From a virus: a stretch of 25,512 nt of DNA. Each line of letters begins with the position of its first letter. Position 1 is the first letter of the stretch. Positions 14,734 through 22,345 of this stretch are shown piece by piece. The stretch spans positions 1 through 25,512 of IMG/VR virus record IMGVR_UViG_3300035695_000019; one strand, 5' to 3'. The position numbers and the translations under genes are program-made. The notes under the pieces were generated by a model, which did not search any database, was not told where the DNA came from, and was given only the letters and a program-made list of their open reading frames with translations.

Positions 14734-16968
14734 CTAGTCCGGGGTTTGGCAGGCCAAATGGGCCCACAGGCTGAGTTTCTGGCCGTCCGAGCATTGTGCA
14801 ACGCATTGCAGGCGGTAGGTCACCTCGCCGATCATGCTGCCGACCATTTGCCCCACCGCCTGATTGGCGAGCCCGCTGTTCGGAGATGGCGCGAGCACCG
14901 AGGGGCCGATCAGCCGCGCGGTCGGGGTGGGATCGGTCCCCTCGAACACATCGCAGGTGAGCGCGAGCACCGCGGTGATGATCACACCCGGCTGAAGGAT
15001 CAGCCCGAAATCGAACGTGACCGTCTCAAACTCCACGGTTTCATCGATCGGCGGAAGCAGATTGTTCGTTTGCGACACGTTGTTGCTAATCCCCACGACG
15101 ACTCGCTCACGGCGCAACGCGGTAGAAACCATGAATCGCCCCGCATCGACCGCCACTATACACCGTCGCCCGCCGCGCGCGATATAGTTCGGGGAGAACG
15201 GGACGTTGAAGTAGACGTTGATATTGTAGGCCGGGATCGAGGGCTGCTCGATCCGCAGGCGCCGGCTGATCGACCAGTCGATCGGGACGAATGGCGGCTG
15301 CACTGGCTGCACGCCGCTGCGGAGCGCAATGTTAGGGATATCGAGCTGCCGCGCCGAGACGAGATTGCGCCGCACCGACCAGTCGATCGGCGTGAAGGGC
15401 ACCGCATAGAGCGAGATGTTGAAGTGCGGCAGCGCGCCACGAGCGCTTGGCGCTCTGCGCGTGACCGGCCAATCATCCGGCGAGAACGGAAGCGGGTTCG
15501 TGAACAGATTGATGTTGATCGCATCCTGCTGCCGCTGAGGAACGGCAGGCAGGCGCACGGGCTTCGACCAGTCGAACTGCGCGAAGGGCGCCGGAGGAGC
15601 CCCGGTGTAGAGGTTGACGTTGAGCGGGAGCGGCGCACCCGGGACGGTCGGCACCCGGATCGGTTTTATCCAATCGAGCTGCGCAAACGGCTGCGGGTTC
15701 TTATAGAAGTTCGGGTAGTTCGGCTGCTGCGTGACCGGCCGGCCGAGAGGTGGCACGAACGGATGTAACCAATCGTACTGCGCGAAGGGTTGCGGATTCG
15801 ACAATAAATTAATGTTCGGCGGCTGTGCCGGTGGCAGGAACACAGCAAATCGCGTCTTCGACCAATCCGTTTGATGGAACGGGATTTCGAACAGCCAGAT
15901 GGCCTGATCGGAAAATCCTTCACTTGGAATGATGGGCCTGACGCGAGGCCAATCGGTCTGCGCGAAAGGCTTAGCTGTGACAGTCGGTATCGCAATATTT
16001 AGATTGTAGGGCCGCGCCTGTGGCGGCGAGCTAATGACCGAGAAAGGCTTCGACCAATCGAACTGCGCAAAAGGCAACGTGATGTCGATGATTCCCCCAG
16101 CCACCTGAGCCGACGGGAAATATCGATTGCCGAATGGAGCCGCCCAATTGGTTTGAGAAAATGGCGCAGCGGTGACGGTGACCGTGTAGATGTTTTGATT
16201 GTATGCCGCCTGATCCGGCGCAATCCTTCTGACGGTATTTGCTTTGGGCCAATCCGTCTGGCTGAATGGAATCTCGAAGGACCAGATCGCCTGATCCGAA
16301 AAACCCTCTCTCGACCCGACCGGAGAAACTCTCGGCCAATCGGTCTGTGAGAACGGCGCGGCAATGGTCGGGCTGTACAGATTTAGATTGTAAGGCTGTG
16401 CCGGCGGCGGTGATGAGTCCACCGTTTGCACGCGCGCAGACCAGTCATCCTGACTGAAGGGCACCCCGGAATAGATCAGGATGTTGTAGGGCTGCGGTGG
16501 CGGCAGGAAGTCGGGCAGTCTGAAAGCGTTCGACCAGTCCACCTTAGAGAACGGCGTCGTGGTGGTGACGCTGCTCGTAAGCACGAGCGCGTTCTGCGGC
16601 GATCTCCGCGGCAGGAAGTCCGGTGTCCTGAAGACCGACGACCAATCCGGCGGAACAAACGGCTTCGTGTTCTTGAACAGCTCACTGTTAAAGCGCGCCA
16701 TCCGCGGCGCGCTCAAGCGCACGCGCTGCGATGGAATTAGGAGTTGCCTAGAATTGTTGTTCGGGATCGGGTTCGTGAACCGACCGATATTGGTATGAAC
16801 CTGATCCGGCGCCGATGTCTTGACCCTGTAAGGGCCGTCCGACATGTCGATGTTGGCGATCGGCACGGCGACGATCGCCGTCAGCAACGCCATGCTTGAC
16901 CCGAGCGCCTGCCAAGAGGACGGAGCGATGTCCCTCGGAGGTGTGATCAGTGGCGTTCGGATTGTCAT
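14734..16968 (-). CDS. DW-repeat protein, presumed virion surface/fibre protein
   Basis: A 744-aa protein of no family I can name. The ATG at 16968 is chosen over an in-frame TTG nine bases earlier because AAGGG lies nine bases before the ATG and directly abuts the TTG. Residues 22-40 hold a hydrophobic stretch (SSMALLTAIVAVPI) that is not a typical signal peptide. Residues 104-598 are an array of 16 units, each 29-36 residues, with P-F-[AS]-Q/P-x-D-W-[SP]-[KR] followed by a Pro-rich stretch and N-[IL]-N-[LV]-[YF]. The C-terminal 100 residues form a different domain (FDFGLILQPGVIITAVLALT, QMVGSMIGEVTYRLQCVAQC, SDGQKLSLWAHLACQ), the pattern of an Ig-like phage surface domain. A fibre, decoration or adhesin role is inferred from context. 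Confidence 0.75.
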   Translation of the reverse strand: MTIRTPLITPPRDIAPSSWQALGSSMALLTAIVAVPIANIDMSDGPYRVKTSAPDQVHTNIGRFTNPIPNNNSRQLLIPSQRVRLSAPRMARFNSELFKNTKPFVPPDWSSVFRTPDFLPRRSPQNALVLTSSVTTTTPFSKVDWSNAFRLPDFLPPPQPYNILIYSGVPFSQDDWSARVQTVDSSPPPAQPYNLNLYSPTIAAPFSQTDWPRVSPVGSREGFSDQAIWSFEIPFSQTDWPKANTVRRIAPDQAAYNQNIYTVTVTAAPFSQTNWAAPFGNRYFPSAQVAGGIIDITLPFAQFDWSKPFSVISSPPQARPYNLNIAIPTVTAKPFAQTDWPRVRPIIPSEGFSDQAIWLFEIPFHQTDWSKTRFAVFLPPAQPPNINLLSNPQPFAQYDWLHPFVPPLGRPVTQQPNYPNFYKNPQPFAQLDWIKPIRVPTVPGAPLPLNVNLYTGAPPAPFAQFDWSKPVRLPAVPQRQQDAININLFTNPLPFSPDDWPVTRRAPSARGALPHFNISLYAVPFTPIDWSVRRNLVSARQLDIPNIALRSGVQPVQPPFVPIDWSISRRLRIEQPSIPAYNINVYFNVPFSPNYIARGGRRCIVAVDAGRFMVSTALRRERVVVGISNNVSQTNNLLPPIDETVEFETVTFDFGLILQPGVIITAVLALTCDVFEGTDPTPTARLIGPSVLAPSPNSGLANQAVGQMVGSMIGEVTYRLQCVAQCSDGQKLSLWAHLACQTPD
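15175..16662 (-). repeat. Array of 16 PF-x-x-x-D-W protein repeats
   Basis: The Trp of the motif recurs at spacings of 36, 31, 35, 29, 35, 30, 35, 29, 31, 33, 34, 33, 30 and 35 residues, and a last degenerate unit (PFSPNYIA) lacks it. Fourteen units have D-W, one has N-W. Between motifs lies a Pro-rich stretch and a strand-like segment such as YNLNLYS, ININLFT or FNISLYA. The DNA copies have diverged, so this is an old array rather than a fresh expansion. Confidence 0.85.
15688..16461 (-). repeat. Higher-order duplication inside the DW-repeat array
   Basis: Two blocks of 129 codons (16075-16461 and 15688-16074) align as a unit. The strongest stretch covers units 3-5 against units 7-9: both contain PYNLN, then QTDWPR, then EGFSDQAIW and FEIPF-QTDW. 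The second half of each block is more diverged. This shows growth of the array by duplicating about four units at once. Confidence 0.65.
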
Positions 16969-16980
16969 GACGAGCAACCC

Positions 16981-19074
16981 TTATAGACGAATGGAGGGCC
17001 GGAAAAGAACTTGCTGAGATGGTGGAGGCGTATCCTGAAAACCTTGATCGGTTTGAATTTCTATAGTCACCGACCCGGCCCCGGTCGCGCCTGACATTGC
17101 AGGCGTGATCTGGTTTGAGACAAGCCAGACATTCCCGCTATTGGGCAAAGTCAGTCCGCTATCGCTCCCGCCGCCGCCCGTCACGCCAGATGGCGTGATT
17201 ATCCTTGTTCCAGCAACCGTCAAATCGATGACTGGCGACCAGATGACATCGGTGTTCTGGGGTTTATTGACGACAAAGGGACCATCGAGATTCAGGGTGC
17301 CGCCAGAATATCCAGCGCCGACCGTGATCTTGATGGAGATGACCTGCCCCCAAACCTTGATGAGATTCGCTAGGGTAGAAATGCCGATGTTGCCGCTATA
17401 GGTCTTGAGCCAATGGGCACCGAAGCGTGGCGGCACCCATCCTGTGCTGGCGTTCGTTCCGGTGTTTCCCGAATATCCGATGACCTTCGGCAGCACACAA
17501 TGGATACCGACCGAAGCTCCGTTCACGCCGGCAGGAAATGATGAGACTGTTTGGTCGGTTTGAAGGAAGAGATTCCCTCCGCTCTCATAGATGTCGATGC
17601 ACTTCCAGACAGGGTCTTCTGCCTCATAACGCGCTCCGAATGTAAAATAAGAGCCGGGGATGGCCCACTGCGGGGGCTCGCCTGTCCCGGCGGCGATGGC
17701 ACGAGACATTAGTCCGTTGGAAACTGACCAAGCTCCAGCTCCCGCGATATCGCCTTCGCCAACTCCCGTCGCACCAAATGTGCCCGTCCCATTGAACGTG
17801 CTATTTGAGATCGAAATTGTTTCGCTGTTAGCATAGGCCGTGGGACTTAGGAGCGGTGAGTCAGGGATCGAGCAATTGTTGACCGTGTAGTTCGTCGGAG
17901 CGCCGTTGAAGAATACGCTGCACGTCACGTTGTTCAGTGTGACATTGAATGGGCTGCGGCTTTGAACAACGAAGCCGCGCACCGTGGAGTTGGATATCGT
18001 GCAGTTTTGCGTGCCTTTATCCAGCTCCCACAGCGTTGGGACCGTCAGATTGTCGGCAACGAAATCTTTCTGGACTGAGACATTTGGCCCAAAGTTTTCG
18101 CAGACGGAATTTTTGATGGTGATGCTTCGCGCGGTGCAATTGAACAGAGTGTAGTTGCTGTTGAAATTGACACCGTCCCAAATTTGTTCGGCATCCCAAG
18201 TGGGTTGGATCAAGTAAAGTGTAGCGGGACCACCAAGGCCGAATGCTCCTCCGGTATAGTTGGGAGGACCACTTCCGGGAGAGCCCAGCACCCATGCTGG
18301 CCATGTCGATTTATAGGAATAGATCAGCGGCGTTTGTATCGTGACCGTGCCCGCTACAGTGTCGACGGCGGTGATGAAGACGAACTCCGACCAAGCTGGA
18401 TTTGGCGGATTGCCGAATCCCTGCGTGTCATATCCGGTCAGCCATCCCCAAGTATTCGCGGTGTGTTTGGCGGCGTCTGCCGTCGTCACCATGGTGAGCA
18501 CGGTAGAGCCGGCGCTCACAGTCTGCACCAAGCTTTGCGCCGTGTTGTCGTTGTAGAGAAACCGACCGTTGCTGTTTGGGTTGTACCCGGAGCCAGCTCC
18601 GTTCATATCCGTGAGGGTGGGACCGCCTGTCCCATTTACAGCGACACTTTTTACGCCCAGCCCGATTTGCTGGCCGGTTCCAACTCCTGACGCCATGCAG
18701 TATCGACCGGCGGGGATGATGAGGGTGACGTTGGACAGACCCGCGTTTGCGATGTTGAACGCATTGAAGGCGCCGGTATCGTTGGTGCCCCATTCGAGTA
18801 TTTCTGATTGTGCCGAGAGGAACGCTGTTGCCGCTGCGCTAAGCGTCACCTGATTGCCGGCGGGCACGGCAGAGATCGTCGTGAGGTGAGTTAAGTTTAC
18901 GTTTGGATCAGTGCTCGCGCCTCCGATTGCGATAAATTTTCCGATGTCGCCAGAAGTCCAATGGCTGCTCCCCGTTATCAGGGTCGTTGGAGCACCGGAG
19001 GTGATCGTGCAGGTGTCGGTGACGATCTGGCCGTCCCCGAGAGCACCATAGTCGGTCTTGATGTTTACCGACAT
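16981..19074 (-). CDS. Tail spike protein, pectate-lyase-like beta-helix
   Basis: A 697-aa protein starting at ATG 19074, sharing one base with the preceding stop (TGATG). The start NIKTDYGALGDGQIVTDTCT is the pectate-lyase-superfamily opening (D-Y-G-A-x-G-D-G), followed by NDTGAFNAFNIANAG and VTLIIPAGRYCMASG, which lead into a long parallel beta-helix rich in Asn, Thr, Ser and Val (NCTARSITIKNSVCENFGPN, NCTISNSTVRGF, NVTLNNVTC, NCSIPDSPLL). After about residue 480 a different beta domain follows (GSYFTFGARYEAEDPVWKCI, DIYESGGNLFLQTDQ). Such spikes usually bind or degrade capsule or LPS. It lies before the tail genes rather than after the baseplate. Whether it is an enzyme cannot be told from the sequence. 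Confidence 0.8.
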   Translation of the reverse strand: MSVNIKTDYGALGDGQIVTDTCTITSGAPTTLITGSSHWTSGDIGKFIAIGGASTDPNVNLTHLTTISAVPAGNQVTLSAAATAFLSAQSEILEWGTNDTGAFNAFNIANAGLSNVTLIIPAGRYCMASGVGTGQQIGLGVKSVAVNGTGGPTLTDMNGAGSGYNPNSNGRFLYNDNTAQSLVQTVSAGSTVLTMVTTADAAKHTANTWGWLTGYDTQGFGNPPNPAWSEFVFITAVDTVAGTVTIQTPLIYSYKSTWPAWVLGSPGSGPPNYTGGAFGLGGPATLYLIQPTWDAEQIWDGVNFNSNYTLFNCTARSITIKNSVCENFGPNVSVQKDFVADNLTVPTLWELDKGTQNCTISNSTVRGFVVQSRSPFNVTLNNVTCSVFFNGAPTNYTVNNCSIPDSPLLSPTAYANSETISISNSTFNGTGTFGATGVGEGDIAGAGAWSVSNGLMSRAIAAGTGEPPQWAIPGSYFTFGARYEAEDPVWKCIDIYESGGNLFLQTDQTVSSFPAGVNGASVGIHCVLPKVIGYSGNTGTNASTGWVPPRFGAHWLKTYSGNIGISTLANLIKVWGQVISIKITVGAGYSGGTLNLDGPFVVNKPQNTDVIWSPVIDLTVAGTRIITPSGVTGGGGSDSGLTLPNSGNVWLVSNQITPAMSGATGAGSVTIEIQTDQGFQDTPPPSQQVLFRPSIRL

Positions 19075-19787
19075 CAGGCCCCCTTGATCTGTAGTCCAAT
19101 CGCGGCCCAGCTACCCGATGAAGGGTTATAACTTATCGAAGAAGAAGGACCATTGTCCCATGCTGCCGCGACGGCGTTGACATTTCCGGTATTTTCGGGG
19201 CTGCCAACGAACGGCGTTGATGTGGTGGTGGAAAAATTAGTTGTAGGAGACGAGAAACTTGCAGCGATCTTTCGCGTCGTCGGAGAGGCTGCGATATTGA
19301 TTGTGGGGATGGAGGTGGAACCGGAATTTGTCACCGGAGACGGGAAGGTAGTCGCCCCGCCTGTTTGATCCACGCCTACAAAAGAAATCATGTAAAGGCT
19401 GGTTTGTGCCGCTCCGGTCCATGTGGCGGTAACACTCTTTGAGCCTAGTACAGGGACCATGAGGTAGAACCAAAACTGGTTCGCGTCGGCGGCTCCCGGA
19501 ATCAAAGTCATAGACTGATTGGCGACAGATGGGTCCCAAGTCAGGGCAGGCGATGTGATGATGTTTTGCGTACTTTGTAGAATACCTAAAAGACAAAGAT
19601 TAGTCGTGCCATTTGACCCCGAGCCGACATTAACTGTTCCTCCACCGCCGCCAACGAAGTTATTTGAGGTAACACCCGAGCTGCTCAGAGGATAATGGCC
19701 GGATGAATCGAATAGGACAGTGGACTCGCCACCACCGCCGCCGGGTGGCGTGTAGATGATGCGACGGTTGCTGACGTTCACGCCCAT
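19074..19787 (-). CDS. Beta-sandwich surface protein, related to its neighbour
   Basis: A 237-aa protein starting at ATG 19787 with a GAGGT site nine bases upstream. The N-terminus has two polyglycine tracts (PPGGGGGESTVLF, FVGGGGGTVNVG), likely flexible linkers around a short attachment segment. The rest is beta-rich with few charges: ITSPALTWDPSVANQSMTLI, FWFYLMVPVLGSKSVTATW, MISFVGVDQTGGATTF and a C-terminal SWAAIGLQIKGA. The middle pattern (V-T-x-x-W/L, then I-x-F/Y-x-G-V/Y-D) parallels the 240-aa protein encoded just upstream at 19799-20521, so the two look like distant paralogues. No catalytic motif was seen. A virion decoration or fibre-associated role is inferred. Confidence 0.6.
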   Translation of the reverse strand: MGVNVSNRRIIYTPPGGGGGESTVLFDSSGHYPLSSSGVTSNNFVGGGGGTVNVGSGSNGTTNLCLLGILQSTQNIITSPALTWDPSVANQSMTLIPGAADANQFWFYLMVPVLGSKSVTATWTGAAQTSLYMISFVGVDQTGGATTFPSPVTNSGSTSIPTINIAASPTTRKIAASFSSPTTNFSTTTSTPFVGSPENTGNVNAVAAAWDNGPSSSISYNPSSGSWAAIGLQIKGA

Positions 19788-19798
19788 GGGGCTCTACC

Positions 19799-20521
19799 TC
19801 ACAGAAGAATCTGGGACATTAAAACATCGGCACCACCGGCCGCCACGATCTCCATCCCGAATCCAGACAGGCCCCACGCCGTACCGAGGCCGCCGTTGGT
19901 ATCGATATCCGCCCAATCGACCGAGGTTGATGTCGAGGAGGTTCGCGACTCGCTCTGGAAGCCGAGGCCGCCAGTATCAGCACTGACCCAATCGTAGAGT
20001 TCGGTCCAGCCGGCGCCGGGCGTAACCGGGCCGGCGGCGTTGTTGGCGCCGACCGCCAACGAGGCCACGACGAAGGATGTCGAGGCCGGTGCGGCGCCCA
20101 GCGTGATCGAGAAAGAAGTATGGTTGCCCTGCCCGGGGTTCGTACCTGTTCCAGTCGCCCCGATCGGCGTGCCAGTGTCATAGCCGGTATAGGCGATGAC
20201 ATGGGCATCATAGAAGATTTCACCCGTGGGCGAGCCCAGCGAGATCGTCATCGACGACGGCGAGCCGCCGACCGGCGCGGTCCATACCTCGTGCAGCGGG
20301 AAGAACGACGGCGCCATGCCGCCGTTGTCAGGACGAATGATGCCGCTCTGCCGCGTCCATGTCAGGCTGCCACCGGAGACCGACAGGCCGGTAGTGGTGT
20401 GATTGACGGTGCCGAACCAGAAGACGTGGAACGTCAGGATGCTGTTCGCGGGCGGCGTGAAGCTTCCCGTGCTGCCGGTGAGGTCGCCGCCGGCGTAGAC
20501 TTTGGTTTCGGCAAGGGCCAC
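19799..20521 (-). CDS. Beta-sandwich surface protein
   Basis: A 240-aa protein starting at GTG 20521 with an AAGGAAGG site nine bases upstream. The sequence is low in charge and rich in Gly, Ser, Thr and aromatic residues: SILTFHVFWFGTVNHTTTGL, LTWTRQSGIIRPDNGG, HEVWTAPVGGSPSSMTISLG, VIAYTGYDTGTPIGATG, ASTSFVVASLAVGANNA, and AWGLSGFGMEIVAAGG. This regular strand pattern fits a jelly-roll or carbohydrate-binding-like sandwich. The next gene (19074-19787) follows the same plan. It starts the surface-protein island. I do not recognise a named family. Confidence 0.6.
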   Translation of the reverse strand: MALAETKVYAGGDLTGSTGSFTPPANSILTFHVFWFGTVNHTTTGLSVSGGSLTWTRQSGIIRPDNGGMAPSFFPLHEVWTAPVGGSPSSMTISLGSPTGEIFYDAHVIAYTGYDTGTPIGATGTGTNPGQGNHTSFSITLGAAPASTSFVVASLAVGANNAAGPVTPGAGWTELYDWVSADTGGLGFQSESRTSSTSTSVDWADIDTNGGLGTAWGLSGFGMEIVAAGGADVLMSQILL

Positions 20522-20538
20522 GGCTCAAGCCCTTCCTT

Positions 20539-21003
20539 TTAATCGATCGTCGCGACCAGCGCATCCAGAAGGGTCTTGAGTCCGACGAGCTGCGCTGAGG
20601 TGAACGTGCGCTGCTGCGTGCGGCCGGTGTTATCGGCGGTGAAGGACGTGATCATCAGGAATGTGTTGGTCGAGTCCTTCGGGAAGTTGGCGATCGTCCA
20701 CGAGATCACAGCATCGAGCGCCGAAGTCATCGTGTTGAACTCGGTGGCGATACTGGCATCTCCGATCTGCGCCTGCGCATAGGCCGCAAGACCAGATAGG
20801 GCAGCGCATTTGGTCAGGTTGAGCCTGCTATCAGCAAGCATCGTCATGACGTCGAGGATGGTCTGCGCCGCCACATTGCCGGCCGCGCACGCGGTCGACA
20901 GCGATTGCGTGCGCGCCTTGATATTGGCCGCCGTGCCCTGCGCGAGATTAAGCGCAGCCTCCAGCGTGAACGATTGCGAGCCAGTCGAGGAGGGAAATGG
21001 CAT
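20539..21003 (-). CDS. Small helical phage protein of unknown function
   Basis: A 154-aa protein starting at ATG 21003, 10 bp after the preceding stop. It is mostly helical and Ala/Thr/Leu-rich: FTLEAALNLAQGTAANIKAR, AAQTILDVMTMLADSRLNLT, GLAAYAQAQIGDASIATEFN, then a strand pair (NTFLMITSFTADNTGRTQQR) and a final helix (AQLVGLKTLLDALVATI). No signal peptide, membrane helix or catalytic motif is seen. It sits at the border between the head-tail connection genes and the surface-protein island, so a minor virion or assembly role is likely. The ribosome site is weak. The family is not recognised. Confidence 0.6.
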   Translation of the reverse strand: MPFPSSTGSQSFTLEAALNLAQGTAANIKARTQSLSTACAAGNVAAQTILDVMTMLADSRLNLTKCAALSGLAAYAQAQIGDASIATEFNTMTSALDAVISWTIANFPKDSTNTFLMITSFTADNTGRTQQRTFTSAQLVGLKTLLDALVATID

Positions 21004-21013
21004 CTCAGCGTTT

Positions 21014-21529
21014 TTACAGTACTTCGTAGAAGATGTTCGAGCCGATCAGGCCGGCGGCGCCGACGTTCGCCGATGAGAGCACCGTTTCCGAGTTCGAGGT
21101 GGTAGCGGTGCCGACCGAAACCCACTCTTCCTCCGAGCCCGGATTGGTCTGCCACTGGATGATGCCGCCGAACGCATTGAAGGTCAGGTTCAGCCTAGCG
21201 ATCGTCACGGCCGGCGATCGGTTCGGAGCGGTGGCAGCGGCCACCATGGCCACAGGTGCCGTCGTTGGCGATGTGGCCGCGATATTGACCGGAGCATCCG
21301 TGTTCGGCAGCGCCAGCGCGGTCGGGGTGATGGCGAGCGTGGACGAGCGCGCCAAGCAGGTGGCGGTCACGGCCGAGGACGACGCCTGACCTTCGAGTAG
21401 CACCTTGCCGATCTTCAGGATGTCGGTGGCAGAACCTGCCTTGAGAGCTGCGAATGAACCGGCCGCGAGAACGCCATCGGCCTGCTGGAGCGGGGTGAAG
21501 GACGAGACCTGAAAAATGCGCTTCGACAT
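21014..21529 (-). CDS. Presumed virion structural protein, beta-rich
   Basis: A 171-aa protein starting at ATG 21529 with AAAGGA about ten bases upstream. It is Ala/Thr/Ser-rich with few charges: RIFQVSSFTPLQQADGVLAA, SATDILKIGKVLLEGQASSS, LTFNAFGGIIQWQTNPGSEE, VSVGTATTSNSETVLSSANV, ending in SNIFYEVL. The composition is that of capsid-decoration or other virion surface proteins. The gene is preceded by the broken zinc-ribbon gene. I do not recognise a family, and placement among structural genes is the main support. Confidence 0.6.
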   Translation of the reverse strand: MSKRIFQVSSFTPLQQADGVLAAGSFAALKAGSATDILKIGKVLLEGQASSSAVTATCLARSSTLAITPTALALPNTDAPVNIAATSPTTAPVAMVAAATAPNRSPAVTIARLNLTFNAFGGIIQWQTNPGSEEEWVSVGTATTSNSETVLSSANVGAAGLIGSNIFYEVL

Positions 21530-21553
21530 GGCGTTGGTTTTCCTTTGGCTGCG

Positions 21554-21916
21554 TTAGGGGAAAATGAGTTTGCTTGGGCTGCCCATCATCGATTTCGCAG
21601 CTTTGGTGTGGAGTTCGTCGACCACCTGCACGAAAGGCTTGTGGACGTATCCGGGCTGGGTGCGAATGAAATCGCAGCCATCGCAGATTTAGTGTCCCTC
21701 GCGGTTGTTGCACTCCATGCACAGCGCGCGCGGGCGAATGCGATCGGGATGTGGAACGACGCATGCGTTGCAGTGAGAGCAGCAAAGTGTCTTCGTCTCG
21801 TAGACCTTGCCCTCTCCGACGAGCTTGGGATCGTAGCCGGCCCATCGCGCAACATCCTCCGGCAAGCCCGGGGAGGCGCGGTGATCGACCATCAGATATC
21901 CCATCTCTTTCGGCAT
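21554..21916 (-). pseudogene. Zinc-ribbon protein gene interrupted by an in-frame TAA
   Basis: An ATG at 21916 opens a frame of 75 codons that stops at TAA 21689-21691. Reading through the TAA, the same frame stays open for 44 more codons (to TAA 21554-21556), ending 24 bp before the next gene. The Cys pairs span the stop: C46-x2-C49 (CSHC), C66-x2-C69 (CMEC), then after the stop C78-x2-C81 (ICDGC). Similar phage proteins that I recall have a CGHYICD-type string here, so the TAA likely replaces a Tyr codon (one base change from TAC or TAT). The N-terminus GYLMVDHRASPGLPEDVARW agrees with that family. Function unknown; a zinc-binding virion or assembly accessory is likely. Sequencing error, real truncation and readthrough are all possible. 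Confidence 0.7.
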
Positions 21917-21919
21917 GCT

Positions 21920-22324
21920 TCAGTTTCCGTACTGCACTGATTTGTCGTTTTGCAGGGTCGTGGCTACCTTTGCCCAATCGCCCCATTGCTCCAGCACCAT
22001 CGCGACAAGATATACGCCCGCATGCGCCCCGGTGGCAATCGTGATCAGATCGCCGCCCTTTTTCTGCACGCGAACGAGGCCGTCGATTTTTCCGTTTAGA
22101 TAAATTGCGACGCGCGTGCCTTGCAGATTGAGGTGCTCGATCTGCTGGATGTCACGGAAGGAAAGTGCCTGAACCTGCGCACTTACAGGGATCGGCGGCA
22201 CTTGGAATTTCGCGACTTGCGTGCCGTCCGGATTGGTCGAGCTGCCACTGCTCAGCGATAGCGTGGCCGGTGTCCACGGATTGACCGCCGACACCACAGG
22301 GCCCGCTATCGCGTTGAGGTTCAT
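21920..22324 (-). CDS. Conserved-looking phage protein of unknown function
   Basis: A 134-aa protein starting at ATG 22324. The N-terminal part is extended (LNAIAGPVVSAVNPWTPATL, SSTNPDGTQVAKFQVPPIPV); the C-terminal half has a regular alternation of strands and turns: VQALSFRDIQQIEHLNLQGT, RVAIYLNGKIDGLVRVQKKG, GDLITIATGAHAGVYLVAMV, LEQWGDWAKVATTLQND. This looks like a small barrel-type virion protein of the head-tail or tail region. It lies three bases before the broken zinc-ribbon gene. No enzyme motif is visible and I do not name a family. Confidence 0.65.
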   Translation of the reverse strand: MNLNAIAGPVVSAVNPWTPATLSLSSGSSTNPDGTQVAKFQVPPIPVSAQVQALSFRDIQQIEHLNLQGTRVAIYLNGKIDGLVRVQKKGGDLITIATGAHAGVYLVAMVLEQWGDWAKVATTLQNDKSVQYGN

Positions 22325-22345
22325 GACAACCCGCCCGAATCAGTC

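Noticed and set aside
14723-14806. Upstream ATG extension of the signal-peptide gene
   Set aside because: It runs into the end of the DW-repeat gene and would bury the signal peptide; the GTG at 14722 has a good ribosome site.
21554-21691. A general stop-codon reassignment (TAA read as an amino acid) to explain the zinc-ribbon gene
   Set aside because: TAA ends several other genes here at sensible places (for example 22968, 16981, 11333), so recoding across the genome is not supported.
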